From the NCBI RefSeq assembly GCF_030272615.1, contig NC_081409.1:651092468-651156467 (forward strand): a DNA stretch of 64,000 nucleotides. Reading direction: 5' to 3'. A program made the translations under genes and the position numbers. Position 1 is the first letter of the stretch, and the number at the start of each line of letters is the position of its first letter. This document shows, piece by piece, positions 22,441 through 35,390 of the stretch. A model generated the notes under the pieces. It searched no databases, was not told the origin of the DNA, and worked only from the letters and a program-made list of their open reading frames with translations. The stretch is from Cryptomeria japonica. Its lineage: Eukaryota > Streptophyta > Pinopsida > Cupressales > Cupressaceae.

Positions 22441-23352
22441 CACCTTCCTCATAGTCTCATTCATCATATGAAATTTCAGCATCATCCTTAACATAATAGG
22501 CTTTATTATTAAACTTTCTCTTGTTTTCCTTAAACTTTTTTCTTGTTCCCCTTTTTGGACATCTAGTAGCTATATGACCAGTCTTTCCACATCTAAAATA
22601 TTTAAGGATAACATACCTTTGTATTTGTTGGTGCCTTTCTTCCATCTCATCTGAGCTCTTGACACCATCTAGATCATCTTCAAATGCTTTGAATGCAGTC
22701 TTTGATTTGTATTTGTCCTTTCCAAACTTTCTCACTTCAAATGCAGTCAAATTATCAAATAGTTGCTCTCTAGTGAACTTCTTCGGATCATAGGTTTCTT
22801 CAATAGCAGAGATCTTATCATTGTAACTTTCTAGTAAAGTCATCAAGATTTTGTCAATCACATCTTCATCATCCAAGGTGCCTCTGAGTTCTCTGATTTC
22901 ATTAACTGCATTGTCAACCTTCTCAAAGTAGCTTCCTATATCTTCTCCTTCTTCCATCTTCAGATTTTTATACCTTCGCTTAGCTGTTAGCCTCTTTGTC
23001 AAATTAACTCTCACATTTCCTTCATAAATGTCTTTTAGCTTCTGCCAAACCTCATAAGCAGTATTCAAAGAGATAACTTTTGTTAGTTCGATTTTTTATA
23101 ATGCACTAAAGATAGCATACATTTCCTTTTCAGTCTCTTCATTAGCTTGAATCTTATCTGGAGTAGTAAGACGATTTGATAGTTGAACATACTTAGTCTC
23201 CACTACCTTCCAAGTATTGTAACCTAGAGAAACTAGATAACTTCTCATCTTCACTTTCTAGAAACTACAATCAAATCCTTCAAAGATCAGAATAGATAAC
23301 TAGTGTGCAATCAGATCAGGATCTACCTCGAACGGTTAAGCTCTATAACAAG
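22441..23352 (-). pseudogene. gag: C2 gag (UBN2-type copia Gag)
   Basis: The open part, 23068-22457 on the minus strand (203 aa), begins in the copia capsid region (AYEVWQKLKDIYEG, LTAKRRYKNLKMEEGEDIGSYFEKVDN). One zinc knuckle, YFRCGKTGHIATRC, has lost its first cysteine. This is the ordinary UBN2 plus single-knuckle layout of autonomous copia elements, unlike the coiled-coil, four-knuckle Gag of the G elements. The N-terminal part continues rightward with stops to the T1 insertion at 23353. Confidence 0.85.
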
Positions 23353-24349
23353 TGTAGTGTCCTAAATTGTGTCCAATGCATTTATGACACTTATACATGA
23401 AGCCTAGTGCATTAATGATGAACCTATGATAAAAATTCCATCATTTTGACATCATAGGCTCGAAAGGCAAAGTGCCTCGAAATGCCTTAAAAGTCCCTTT
23501 GGGCCCTTTTTTGTGTGGACGACAACGCAAGGCATGATGTCCACATGTCACGGTAACGTCCCAAAAATTTGGCAGACTCTCAAATCTGGCAAAGAATTTG
23601 ACACTAGTCGACGCGTGTCCTTTGGCTCATGTTTCACCATAATGAATCTCCATGCCTCTTTCAAGTTGAAGAACCCTTCATAGCTCATTTGGAGGGATTC
23701 CCAGTTTGGGTTCTTAGCTCTTGGATTTTGTTATGTTCTTGATATCACATTGCTCTCTTCATGTTCTTGGATACACACTCTACCAACATGAAGCTACAAC
23801 TATCTTGTGGTGGCTCCTACCAACGAGCACTATTGCGAGCTTAGTCACGCTCGTATCTTCAACAAAGAGGGGTTTGGCTTCACACCTTGTCTTTTTTTTT
23901 ATCTATTTCATTTACATGAAATGAGTTGTTTGCATTATTGATTGTATCTATCATCTAGGTGCATTCTTTATTTCCAATATTTCAATATATTTACATTACT
24001 TGCAATAGGGGTTTGTTGCCATTAAGTAAAGTATAGTTTCTATTTGTATTATTTCTAGTTTACCAAATTTCCAAGTTTATTTATCTTTTTTCAATTAATC
24101 TATCTGGTTGTTTGTGGTAATGGAAGCACCTAAGCGAGGGTCTAACTAAAGCAGGCTTCTATACAACCCCAATAGTTTTCCCCATTCTAGTATTTGTAAG
24201 TGGCAAATAGATTATGTGTGCAAGACGCTCTGCACAAAATCAGATTTTGGAACTTCTCTATTTGCGGGTTGTATAGATGACAGTGCATCGCGCTACCATC
24301 CACATCTCGTGCTAGTGTCCAAAACTTGAGGGATTCCTAGTCGACAGGT

Positions 24350-25164
24350 TGTTAGCGTTCCCACAGATACTGAGAGGGGGGGGTGAATCAGTATCTAACC
24401 GGTATTCAAATTTTCTTAAGTTAAAACATGCAGAACATAAAGTAGCAGTATACTGGTATGCAAGAATTAATGTAATAAACAGAATCAAAAACATCCACAT
24501 GAAAAGAACACCATAACACAAGATGTTTAACAAGGAAACCTAGTGTGGGAAAAACTTTGATGGGATTTGTGACCCACAATATTCACTTACTGGCCAATAA
24601 GAGAATATTACTTACAATAGGGGCTTGCACATGCAGGAAGGCCAATTGCCTAGAGCTCACTGCTCAATGAGAAGTCACACTGACTTACAATGAGGATTGT
24701 ACTAATCCAATGATTTGTAATGCTTTACAATAGCATATCCAATACCATATTCAGTACCAATTCTAACTCTATTCTTTACATATACCCTTGACCTATAATT
24801 CGCACATTAGGTCTGCCTAATAATTTTCCTTTTTTTTTGTTTGCTTCCTTACTCTCTCAAATGTCTACAGTGATCTCTTTTATATACAAGAGTCATTTTA
24901 CAATTTGCCAAGTCAGCTTACAAATAATAATCAAAATATTACATAACAAAAATCTTGTCGGCCTTTGTGCCGGTATACATCTTTTCTTCTGTGTCGATGC
25001 CGGTGTCGGTGTAGAGTGATCATGTTGATGCTAGTGCACTGTCTTTCTTGAATAATGCTTTGCCGGTATGATGTCTTGCCGGTGACATAGGATTGCAAGG
25101 TTTCCATCAATGACAAAACCTTCAATCACACACAATGTCTCATTGGAGTGTCCATATGCCAACA
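24350..25164 (-). repeat. 3' LTR of G3 (left copy)
   Basis: An 815-bp LTR. On the minus strand it begins TGTTGGCATATGG at 25164 and ends GCTAACA at 24350. The C-rich hairpin arms are at 24365-24373 and 24388-24396. Confidence 0.92.
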
Positions 25165-25384
25165 ATCTCCCCCTTTGGCATTGATGGCAACACTCATGGG
25201 AAATTTCAAAAAAAAGTGTCCAAAATGTGTAGACCAAAAATTTTACCAAAAATATGAAGGGCTCCCCCTGAGCATATGATTCCTATCTTTGAACTTTCTC
25301 ATCCTACTACTCCCCCTTTGGCATCTATGACAAAGGTTGTCAAGATGTTAGTAGAGTTTGTAGTTATACCGGTCCATATCCTCA
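25165..25384 (-). other. G3 3' UTR with three purine cassettes and polypurine tract
   Basis: On the minus strand GGGGGAG occurs at 25316-25310, 25268-25262 and 25173-25167; the last abuts the LTR. TTGCCATCAATG just before the tract pairs with a nearly complementary CATTGATGG segment in the LTR. No coding signal is seen. Confidence 0.75.
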
Positions 25385-28300
25385 ACCTTGTAGTTGGGTA
25401 GTTATTGTCTGAAAAAGATCGCCCAAAATTAAGTTTATACTATCCATAAACTTTTTGCTATCTTTTATTGTTGTTTCAGTCCTCTTCACAGTACCGTGAG
25501 ATGCTGCAATTGTTTTGTTAGTGTTTTACTTCCCTATGCTAATGCCTCTGAGATTTCCTTCCGCAGAGATGCTAGATAGTCCAATCTTGGACTCAGTTTA
25601 GATCTCAAGTGTTTTTCCTTGTTTATTATTGTCTCTTTCTCTCTTTCCTATTTAAGTAATTCTGCCTCAAAATTTGCTAACTTATCTTCAAAAACAAATA
25701 GTGAATCCAACGAGTTGACAAAATTGTCTAAAAGCTTGTTTATCTCTTCCTGTGTCTTGCTTATTTTCTTGTCAATATCTACAGTCAGGAGGTTTTTTTT
25801 GCATGTGTCTTTATACAGGTTTTTATACTCTTTTAACAAACTAAATAGTTCCAGTAGAAGTGTGTCAAACTCTCTATTACACTTCTTTATTTCTTCCTCA
25901 AAGAATTTTTGTTTCTCCTTTTCTACAATGTCCTTTACAAATTCTTCCTTTATTTTCTCAATATTTCCAGAAATGTATTTACATAATGTATCCAACTGTC
26001 CTAAAGAATCTTTATTATCTATATTACAATCAAGAGCAATTATCTTCAAAATTGGTAATGAATCATCTATTGCTTTGTAAGCTTGTGAACTATAGTCAGT
26101 TATTTTCTTGATGGATTCAAGTAATACCTCAGTCACATTTGTTGACTTTGATGATGACCCAACAAACTGAGTAGTGGTGGAAGTGACCATGCTTGTATTG
26201 ACCTATGGCAGGTCAGTTTGTGTCTACATTTCCTTTAGCACTGGTTTTCTTGCTTCATTGCTTACCGGTGGCATCTGTTCTGGAGCCTTTAGCTCTGTCG
26301 GTTTCTCTATTTGTGCCTCAAATTCCATCTTTTTCCCAGTATCCTCTGCCGGTTGCTTTGTATCTCCTGTTATCGGAGGCTCTTTAGCCATATCTGATTT
26401 TTCACTTGTGTCTTTATCAAATGTTATGTTGATCTTTTGGGTATCAACATTTACAGTGTATAGGACTTCAGGATTTGTATTGCTATCCTCTGCATCCATG
26501 CTTTCAGCTACCGGTTGGTTTTCAAGGATTGTAATTTTTACAGGTGGAGGTAGGTTATCTTTAACCTTTATGCTTGGAGGTCCACCAATTTTTCCTTTCC
26601 CTTTGTCCTTATCCTTCTAATATACCTTAATAGGCTTGGGATTCCTATATTCTTCTTGTTTCTCTTTTTCAACCAAAAATATGTCCCAACCATCTTCTGT
26701 TTCCTCTGAAACTTCTGTAACTCTACCTGCCATCAATGAAATATGTTGGTGTGCAGTGGAAAAAACTGTCCGATTAGCCTGAGCTATCAGATCATCAATT
26801 TCCTTTGGGGAGTTTACCGGATATAGAGCAAGTAGTTTTTCTATTTTAATTTTCTTGTCCAGTTCAATTACTCCTTGCCTTCTGGCCTCAAGTCTTTTGT
26901 ATAAGTCATTAGGAATTTCATTTATGACTTCCATCAAAAAAAATTTGAACATGTCCATATGTAATATTAAACTCTCCTCAACTTGCCCTTTCTCATCAGC
27001 CGATAGGGTGTCATAAATTTTCCCTATGTTCTTCAGTTTTCCTTCCTTTGTGTTCTCATTTAACAAAATGTCTAGAGGTGCCAAGTCAGTTTTTGCCATT
27101 TTCTTTTTCTTAGGAGTCAGCTTCTTTTTAGGTGTGAACTTTCTGACCAGAGATCTCACAGCTTGTTGCTTCTGCCTTGTCCTTCTAGGTGAAGGAGTGG
27201 TTGTCGGTGAGGGATCTCTTTTCCTAACAACTCTTTTAAAGGTTGTTGGCATGTCTCCTTCTGAAGAAGTACCTACCGGTGATAGATGAGCTTCAGGTTG
27301 TGGGGCTGCCAACTCATCTTTAGTTATGCCAGTTTTCTTTAGTACATCTTCCTTAATGGCTTTTGCTTGTTTGGATCCTTTTCTCACAAATGCCTCTACC
27401 TTCTTCACTCTTTTCTTGGACTGTATTTGTTTTTCTATTGTTTCAACACTACCAAATGCTTCCTCCTTAGGTTCATTGGGGGCTTCCAGAAGTGCTTTGG
27501 CATAAGTTTCAACTATGTGGGCATCTGTCTCATAGCCCATTTCTGTTACCCAGATTGTCCTTGGGATGACTGCTTCCATCCATATTTCATCCTTTTTGAT
27601 AACAAAGCATATATCATCTTTGTATTTATCTACAATTTCCTGAGATAACCTTGTCCTTTTCTTCATTTTTTTCTTTAGTGCTTGGAAAAAGTCATGAATG
27701 TTGTTTTCCTTATTCTCACCCATGGTATTGAACAGTTCTGTCAGTTGCTTTCCTACAGGTATGTCATATCCAAGTTCTTTATATCCTATACCGGGAACTT
27801 GTTTTGTTATATGAAGCATTAGACACACTAACAAATTTCCAAATCTAAAGGTTCTTTTCTTATCCTTCTTTATCTTTCCAAGGTTGTCTATCAGTTCATC
27901 CTTTAACCATTCACAGATGTCAGTTTTCGCATTGTCTGTTATCATGTCATAACCACTCTTAATGCATAAAATTGAAACTGAGTTAAGTCTATTGGCATGA
28001 GTGGCTTTGTAACCTAATATCATTCTTATGAATCTTACATTTGTATCCTTTACATCATTAACCCTTAAAGATCTTTTATCAAATGTTGCACCTGTTAGGT
28101 CTATGACTAAATCATTTGAAACTTTCTTGTTTTTGTCTAGTCTTTTACCGGTGGTCGGTAACCCTGTGATAGCTTTTACTGCTTGCTTGGTGATCTTATG
28201 AATTGCATCTAACCAGAAAAATTCTCCATGAACTATGCTGAACACTATCCTAATCACATCCTTAGAAAATTCATGAATGCTAAGGATTTCTGTGAATCCT

Positions 28301-28587
28301 AGGGTTTCAATGATTTTGTGTTGAGCTTTAACAATGTCGGTATCATCACATATCTCAGTTTTGTACATGGTTTTGATTTCCTCATCTCCTAACTCTTCAA
28401 TATTGTAGTGAATATACATTCTAGGGTCTTCAGCATATACAACACCTTTAGGGATTTGAGAAAATGCACCTAAGGTATCATCCTTTTTTGCTATTTTGGG
28501 GACCAAGTGAAATACGGGCCTAGGTCTTTTAATTACTTCCACAATAGTGGGGTTCACTATGTATTCAATTGTAGAGGTGGATGCCAT
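25385..28587 (-). pseudogene. G3 ORF2, best-preserved copy of the family
   Basis: It starts MASTSTIEY at 28587 and is open for 656 codons to a TAG at 26619-26617. The same frame continues through TAGs at 26226, 26205 and 25650 with no frameshift in about 980 codons. Residues 1-300 form the conserved N-terminal half (VNDVKDTNVRFIRMILGY, WLKDELIDNLGKIK, FRFGNLLVCLML). Around residue 460-500 lies a basic Pro-rich nuclear-localisation-like segment (VRKRDPSP, SPRRTRQK, TPKKK). The rest is charged with probable coiled coils. Downstream is an acidic/Thr-rich linker, then IKKITDYSS and a Lys/Glu-rich tail. No enzyme motif is recognised. The long frame free of indels suggests it was recently functional. 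Confidence 0.85.
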
Positions 28588-28727
28588 GTTAAAATACCTT
28601 TTTCTGTCTTGGATGGATGATTGCTTGGAGTGTGCTTGCTTCTTGCTCAAAATGCCTTAGCTCGGAAATCTTCACGCTCTCTGAAAGTTTGAAATCACGG
28701 TGAAATGAAATGGAGCCAAAACCTTAT

Positions 28728-28789
28728 TTTATAAAGTCTTTTTCGCTATCTACCACATTAATTGCATGTCGGTTAAGTATTCACTTAAC
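28728..28789 (-). promoter_or_regulatory. G3 inter-ORF inverted repeat and TATA-like box
   Basis: On the minus strand GTTAAGT-GAAT-ACTTAAC (28789-28772) is a perfect 7-bp-stem inverted repeat. TATAAA at 28733-28728 lies 146 bp before the ORF2 ATG. The loop differs from those of G1 and G2 while the stem is kept. Confidence 0.5.
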
Positions 28790-28888
28790 TTTATTTGCCG
28801 GTAATAAGTGATTTTCAACTTCTTTTCTCTAACTGAGGGAATAATAGCACATGTGTCATTAGATTGCCAAACCCTCAAGACAATTTCT

Positions 28889-30046
28889 TCAATTAGATGA
28901 AGAGCTTCCTGTCGGTGGAGCACTACTCTGTCTTGCTGGTGAGGCATCACTCTATCCTATCGGTGGAGCATTTGTTGGTTCTACTGGTGGAGGAGTATTC
29001 CCAATATTTAGATCAGTTTTTTTAATCCATTGCTTTGAGAATTCTTGCTTAACCTCTTCAACTTTTTCTTTACCTTTCAAGCTAGCACTTTTGTTTTCTA
29101 CCGGTGTACCTTTACTTCTACAGAATTAAGCAATATGCCCAATCTTGTTACATGCATAACAAGTTACATTATTTTTCTGAATCGCTTTCCCATAACCTAT
29201 GCCGGTTTGTGTTCTGTATTAATTAGATAGATGTCCAAATCTTCCACAAACATAACATCTCACATTCATTCTGTAGTTTTCAGAGTTATGACCAACTTTG
29301 TTGCATTTGGAACATTGACAGGTGGGTGGATTGATATTCTGATAATTTCTAGATCTACATTCATTTGCCCTATGACCATATTTATTACAGTTAAAGCATT
29401 TTCCATTGAATTTATAAGTATTAGGTGGTCTTACCAGTTTGTTGTGATCCTAAGTATTTGCAGTACCAGAGCTTTCTCCAACTTCAAAGCCAATTCCAGA
29501 AGTGTCACCTTTGGGTTTTTGATTCTTCAATAAGGTACCAAGTTCTTCTAAGCTTTTCTTGAATTTTTCTTTATGTTGATTTGCAGTTTCCAATTCCCTT
29601 TCCAAGATTTATTTTTGTCTCATTAGTTCATTTGAGTCATTCTGAGTATGCATCAGATCTGTCTTCAATATGTCATTTTCATAGCTAAGTCTTGTGTTCT
29701 CATTTGCTACATCACTTAGTCTTATGGTCAATTCTTCTTCATTCTTCTTTCTGTCCTCAATCTCTTTGCAAAATCTCATAGTCATATCTTGCATTTCATT
29801 TTTTGTTGTCATGATCTCTTGTTTCAACTTGCTTATCATATCATTAAGTGATTCCTTTTCGTCATTCTCATTTTGCAATTTTTCACAAAGTTCTCTTCTC
29901 TTGTTTCTTGTAACAATAAGATTTGCTTGAAGTGCTTGAATGATGTCCTGAGCTGCTCTTAAATCATCTTCTAATTTGATATTTTTCAACTTCTCTGTGT
30001 CATAGTCAGTAAGAGCTCCTTCAAGTTGCTTCATCAGATTTTACAT
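28889..30046 (-). pseudogene. gag: G3 gag: coiled coil plus four CCHC knuckles
   Basis: 386 codons in one frame, 30046 to 28889, without indels. The N-terminal half (open from 30034 to 29609) is a continuous charged coiled coil rich in Lys, Glu and Leu. Knuckles at about 29420-29100 read CFNCNKYGHRANEC, CSKCNKVGHNSENY (last Cys lost), CYVCGRFGHLSNQY-like (a stop and Cys change) and CYACNKIGHIAxFC with a stop. A Pro/Ser-rich tail with several TPPP-like repeats ends GSSSN. In-frame stops include TAA at the second codon, TAA near 29607, TAG near 29450 and others. The start was chosen to match G2. Confidence 0.8.
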
Positions 30047-30101
30047 CTTTACTGGTGGCAAGATCTTCCTCAAGTTGTTAGGCTTCGGAAAATAGAGGAC
30101 C

Positions 30102-30117
30102 AGGCTCTGATACCAAT
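30102..30117 (-). other. G3 primer binding site
   Basis: On the minus strand AATTGGTATCAGAGCC follows the LTR end directly. It is an exact initiator-Met type site. Confidence 0.88.
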
Positions 30118-30931
30118 TGTTAGGGTTCCCACAGATACTGAGAGGGGGGGGTGAATCAGTATCTAAATGGTATTCAAATTTTCTTAATTTAAAACATGCA
30201 GAACATAAAGTAGCAGTATACCAGTATGCAAGAATTAATGTAATAAACAAAATCAAAAACATCCACATGAAAAGAACACCATAACACAAGATGTTTAACG
30301 AGGAAACCCAATGTGGGAAAAAACTCAGTGGGATTTGTGACCCACAATATTCACTTACTGGCCAATAAGAGAATATTACTTACAATAGGGGCCTGCACAT
30401 GCAGGAAGGCCAATTGCCTAGAGCTCACTGCTCAATGAGAAGTCACACTGACTTACAATGAGGATTGTACTAATCCAATGATATGTACTACTTTACAATA
30501 GTATCTCCAATGCCAGATTTAGTACCGGTTCTAACTCTGTTCTTTACATATACCCTTGACCTATAATTCGCACATTAGGTTTGCCTAATAATTTTCCTTT
30601 TTTTTTGTTCGCTTCCTTACTCTCTCAAATGTCTACAATGATCTCTTTTATATACAAGAGTCATTTTACAATTTTCCAAGTCGTCTTACAATAATAATCA
30701 AAATATTACATAACAAAAATCTTGTCAGCCTCTGTGTCGGTATACATCTTTTCTTCTATGTCAGTGCTGGTGCTGGTGTAGAGTGATCATGTTAATGCTG
30801 GTGCACTGTCTTGCTTGAATAATGCTTTGTTGATATGATGTCTTGTCGGTGCCATTGGATATCAAGGTTGCCATCAATGACAAAACCTTCAATCACACAC
30901 AATGTCTCATTGGAGTGTCCATATGCCAACA
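30118..30931 (-). repeat. 5' LTR of G3 (right copy)
   Basis: An 814-bp LTR, minus-strand start TGTTGGCATATGG at 30931, end CCTAACA at 30118. Hairpin arms are at 30133-30141 and 30156-30164. Confidence 0.92.
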
Positions 30932-31149
30932 CAGGTATAATCTACTTCTGATGTTTTATCATTTTGTAAATCCAATTTCTATATATTATTATTCTGCTAT
31001 TGTAATTCTATCATTTATTTCTATAGTATAGTTAGTTTGGTTATTTGTTATCCCCTAGCTCATCTTAGTGCCAATTCAAAGAGGTAGCTGCAAACTAATT
31101 TTCCTTCTAAGATTCATCATCTTGGAGGGGGAAAATCTCCTCCCCTACA

Positions 31150-31850
31150 TTTTGGTGAACCTGATGTGAATACCTAATATCAGATCTTTTCCTTTTATAG
31201 TTTGATGCCTTTGATAAGGCATTCTCGAAGGATGATTTTGAAATGTTGGATGAAGTCTTAGATGGCTTCCTTGAAGCACCTCCTCCTAAAAGAGGCATAA
31301 AGGGTGATTCATCTTGCACGACATCCTCATGCAAGAATGAAGAGTTCGTGAATTTTATTGTTGTCTTCATGGCCCCACAAAGGCCTAAGAGACCATACAT
31401 CCATGTGACAGTGGAAAGCTCTTCTCCTAAGAAAGATAAGGCCATTAATGGAAAACCTTTCAAAGGAGGAGTTTCTAATTTATATACTAGATTTATGAAA
31501 TCCAAACAATCATCTTATAATACTATTACTCACACATATAACACTCAAAAAAACAAACAAATTCCTGAACCACCTTGAACTTCTTTACCTCCATCCCAAC
31601 CTGTTCTTCCTAAGGTACCTTTTCCAACAGGTTACTCCAACTAATATTTCACTTTGGTTTTTGCTTCAAATCAACCTGATGTACAAGGGTATGTTATAGG
31701 AAGCTTTACAAAACATTTTGTTACCTTCCTCTACAAGATTTGTTGGCATGAATACGCTGATGGATCATATTCATGCAGACTCATCGACTATTACCTTTTA
31801 TCTACAAGAACTCCCACCTCCCGAAGTGAGGAATCTAGTGGATACATTGA
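31150..31850 (+). pseudogene. T1 primer-site region and remnant upstream of protease
   Basis: TTTTGGTGAACCTGATGTG right after the LTR (31150-31168) is the likely primer site; the tRNA was not assigned. An open stretch, 31243-31578, encodes a Lys/Pro-rich segment with two Cys, followed by broken frames to the protease. Only about 700 bp separate primer site and protease. No capsid domain is visible, so most of gag appears to have been deleted. Confidence 0.5.
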
Positions 31851-32190
31851 TGATCATTGTTCATATGACTGGAGCTGGTATTAGATGAATGCTTGTTGAT
31901 ACAGGTTTGACACTGAACATTTATAATTTAGACTTGTTACCAAAGATCAAAGTGGACCCAATTTCTTTGGCAACCTCCTCCTTGTTCATTCAAGGTTTCG
32001 ATAATAGTAGTAAGAATGTTGTGGGGACTGCCATACTATCCTTGAAGGTTGGACCAGTGACTATTCCAATCCTTGTGTACGTTATGCCAAGCCCTTTATC
32101 ATACAATATTCTTTTAGGCAAACCATGGCTACATGCTTCGGGAGTTATTTCATCTACACCATGGATCCATGAAGTTTGTGGCTAATAATC
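31850..32190 (+). pseudogene. pol: T1 protease
   Basis: A retropepsin-like domain. The D-T-G motif is at 31898-31906 (MLVDTGLTLNI). The plant gypsy signature YNILLGKPWLHASG lies near 32100-32145. A frameshift or stop just before 31889 (TAG in the IR-M junction) separates the upstream MTGAG segment, and another near 32155 ends the frame. Confidence 0.8.
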
Positions 32191-33208
32191 AGGTTGTCAC
32201 AATTAAGACTGACCTAGAGGCTATGTAGTTATGTCAAATAGCCATTGTCGGTCAAGCTTCTGTTACACCTTCATTTCAAAATTTTGTAGCCACGTTGTCT
32301 TCTTTTTTTGTAACTTTTACCTTTGTCTCATCGCCTAAAAAGGAAGAACACAAGAAGGAAGAAGTCACTAAGGAAGTCACTAAAAATGAAAAATCACCTA
32401 AGAAGCAGGATTCTTCAAAATAAAAATCCCCAAAGGTAGATACTCCTAAGGTGAAAATGCTAGAGTCTACACCTGTAAAACCTTCCCCAACTAAATCACC
32501 TTATCTATCAAAAGTGGATGCACGTTTCAGTGATGATTGGGCTTCTTTGGATTTTACTGACTCTCATGTTGGTGAGTACAAAGTAGATCCCATCCATTTA
32601 AGCTTTCCCAAGATCTCATTCACCTCGGCTATGAAAGATTATTATGCATCTATAAAGCTAGGTGATACTTATCATGTCAATCACCTATTCTATATGAAAC
32701 TAGCATCATTCAAGGAATTAAAAAATATATACGGTCTCAAATACAAGCTAGTGTCTCATCTTGGATATGATGGAAAGGGTTGTTGACCTAATGAGCAAGG
32801 TATCCAGATTCCTTTAGAGGCTTAACCTCATCACCACAACACCAGACTAGGATACTGTCATACAAGTCAAAAGACAAAGTTGTAGTTAACTGTTAATATG
32901 ATTTTAGCCAATCCCCTTCCTTTAAAGCTTGTTCATCCAAAACTTGTTGACGTTGGTGTATCACCTAACAAAATTCTCTTGGATCTTTTCCCTTCGGAAG
33001 AATCCTTGAAGGAATTTTTGGGTGCATATGATAGTCTGCCCTCTTATCATCATAAACATCGATTCCCATATTGCTTGAATACCCAGCCATACTTTGGGGA
33101 ATCCATTTCGCAACGGGCGCCTCCATCTCACAATGAAGAACACATGTCTATCCCTCATCCTAGAAAGACTGTAGTGCACTCCTTACTGGAGAAACTACTA
33201 ACATAATC
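32191..33208 (+). pseudogene. T1 protease-RT linker with G-patch-like motif
   Basis: Lys-rich sequence (32330-32500), then an open part 32451-32786 with YKVDPIHLSFPKISF. It ends in a Gly-rich block, HLGYDGKGC then a stop then PNEQGI (about 32758-32805), resembling a G-patch, known between protease and RT in some plant gypsy and retroviral proteins. A further open part, 32898-33206, is of unknown role (ILLDLFPSEESLKEFLG). Several stops break the linker. Confidence 0.55.
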
Positions 33209-34231
33209 ATGAGCAATAAGACTCCCGACAAGCTCATAAAAGTATGGAAATTCTTATCCCCTGAAGAATTGAAAGAACATTCCGGCTTGCTACATCAATT
33301 TCCTGACATATTTGCTTGGTCTTATGAAGATTTGCTTGACATTGATGAGTCCATTATGGTACACAACATTGTTCTTAGTCCTAATGCTAAGCTAGTGAAA
33401 CAAAAGATTCGAAAGATGAATCCTAAGGTGGTTTTATTAGTCAAGGCTGAGATAGAGAAGCTCCTAAAAGTTGGCTTTATATGTCCCCTTGACTATTCAC
33501 CTTGGATCTCAAACATTGTCCCGATAAGCAAATGTGATGGTCAAATCTGCATTTACATTGATTTTCGGGATGTGAACAAAGCCTCCCTCAAGGATGACTT
33601 TCCTATCCTGAATATTGATATGATCGTGAATTCAACCATAGGGTATGGTTTTCTCTAATTCATGGATGACATCTTGGGTTATAACCAGATTCATTTTAAC
33701 CCAGAAGATCAATATAAAACCTCTTTCACAACCCCTTGGGGGACCTTTTTCTATGTCATAATGTTGTTTGGATTGAGGAGCACGAGTGCAACCTATCAAT
33801 GAGCCATGACCTTGATATTTCATAATTTCATCCATAAGGTCTTAGAAGACTATGTCGATGATATCTTGGTAAAGTCCTTAGCACATGGAATGCATATTGA
33901 AAATATATGTCTAGACTTTGAAAGACTTTGGTTGTATAAGATGAGACCGAATCCTCTCAAGTATGCCTTCGGTGTTGATATCGGGAAGCTCCTAAGATTC
34001 ATAATCTCCCATCGAGGAATCAAAATAGATACAAATAAGATAGATGTTATTGTGAACATTCCTCCAGCTAAAAATATCTCTCAGCTTCATAGATTACAGG
34101 GGAAGATCCAGGCCATTTGTTGGTTTGTGGCACAATTGGCTGATCTCACCCTCCCCTTTACATGAATGCTGAAGAAAGACCCATTTAAAATGAAATGAAT
34201 AATTTCAAAAGGCATTTAATTCCATCAAGGA
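33209..34231 (+). pseudogene. pol: T1 reverse transcriptase
   Basis: Ty3/gypsy RT. LSPEELKEHSGLLHQFPDIFAW leads into KAEIEKLLKVGFICPLDYSPWISNIVP and YIDFRDVNKAS. One TAA at about 33656 and a TGA near 33803 interrupt a single frame. The catalytic box YVDD is intact (33851-33862), followed by HRLQGKIQAICWF. The frame runs into the RNase H connection, AFNSIKDYL, where C3 interrupts it at 34237. Confidence 0.88.
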
Positions 34232-35390
34232 TTACCTGTTAGAAGCAACAAAGGAGGAAAACTAAGAGGGTAGGGTGAATCAATTTTCACCGGATGTACA
34301 AACTTAACCACAAAAATAGATCTAATAAACTACAACAATAGAAAAGATAAGAAAATTGATAGCACAACACACAACACCAATATTTTGATGTGGAAAACTC
34401 GGCTACGGGAAAAACCATGGTAGGAACCTACCCACAATAAGATGATACTCTATAGTAGTGTGTGAAAATATTACAATGGGGAATGTACATGCATCCAGGA
34501 ACACTTCCTAGAGCTTGTTGTTCAAAAGATAATGACCCAGAAGGATACAACCCTCAGGGAAGTCTCACTAACTTACAACAAGACTCAGACTACAATCCAA
34601 AAGGAATGAACTGTAATAATAGCATCTCCAAATGCCTAATGACAGTTTTAGTTAAACACAGTTGTCTCCTCTGCAACACCAATCTCTCCTCAATGCACAA
34701 AACCAAAAGATGAATCCTTGTTCACAAATACACCACTCTCTGATAATGCATACATAACCTCGGTACACAAATTTACATGACAATACCACCTATTTATACA
34801 ATTCATCAACCTTGACAACAAGGTCAACTAAACCCTCAACTCACAATTATAAAACTACATTACATGATACAAAGATTGACTACCAGGCCAATATAATGAT
34901 ATATATGACATGGCACGGACCTAAATCAAATCTTCGAACATGAAACACCACCAAAAATCATGCCAAGATTAACCGCAACACACTACACCACCAGGAAAAC
35001 CACATAACACAAAGAACATCACTGGTTCAAAAAAATTACCAAGAGCTTGCACAATTATCAATGTAGATCATCAAAACAAATAGGACACAATTAGGAAACA
35101 CCAACAAAAACATTAGAATCATCAGTAACATCTACCCCAACACCACTTATCAAATCTTCATCTGTCAACGTTTGAAACTCAAAAACACTCAAACAACAAC
35201 AATTGTCACAAAGAAAGATAATTTGTTGAGCACCAAATCACTAACCATTTGAAATGAAGATACACAAGACCATCTTAAACAATATACCAAAATCTTGGCT
35301 CAAGATCTGATCACACCAGAATATATCAAAGGAAATAATGAACTTTGCAAAGCACTTATCAGAAAAATAAAGTGCAAAACTGAATCATAT

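Larger units (their letters stand above)
24350..30931 (-). mobile_element. G3: full-length gag + ORF2 element, minus strand
   Basis: The cleanest G copy: 6,582 bp with TSD CAGGT at 24345-24349 and 30932-30936. It has two 814-815-bp LTRs that look alike over most of their length. A consensus primer site, gag, hairpin/TATA region, ORF2 and polypurine tract lie in order, with no pol and no later insertion. It is probably among the younger insertions here. It is the best reference copy for the family. Confidence 0.93.
23353..31149 (+). repeat. 5' LTR of T1, interrupted by G3
   Basis: Two parts, 23353-24349 and 30937-31149, total 1,210 bp against 1,211 bp for the 3' LTR (61443-62653). They start TGTAGTGTCC and end CCCCTACA. 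The join across G3 (CGACAGGTATAATC) matches the uninterrupted 3' LTR (GGCAGGTATAATC). Confidence 0.92.

Noticed and set aside
27026-27648. Plus-strand hydrophobic ORFs within 26174-29930
   Set aside because: They are shadows of the G3 gag and ORF2, which are on the minus strand.
34460-34710. 83-aa ORF in the C3 left LTR
   Set aside because: It lies in an LTR, has no recognisable motif, and its sequence is deleted in the right LTR without sign of coding constraint.
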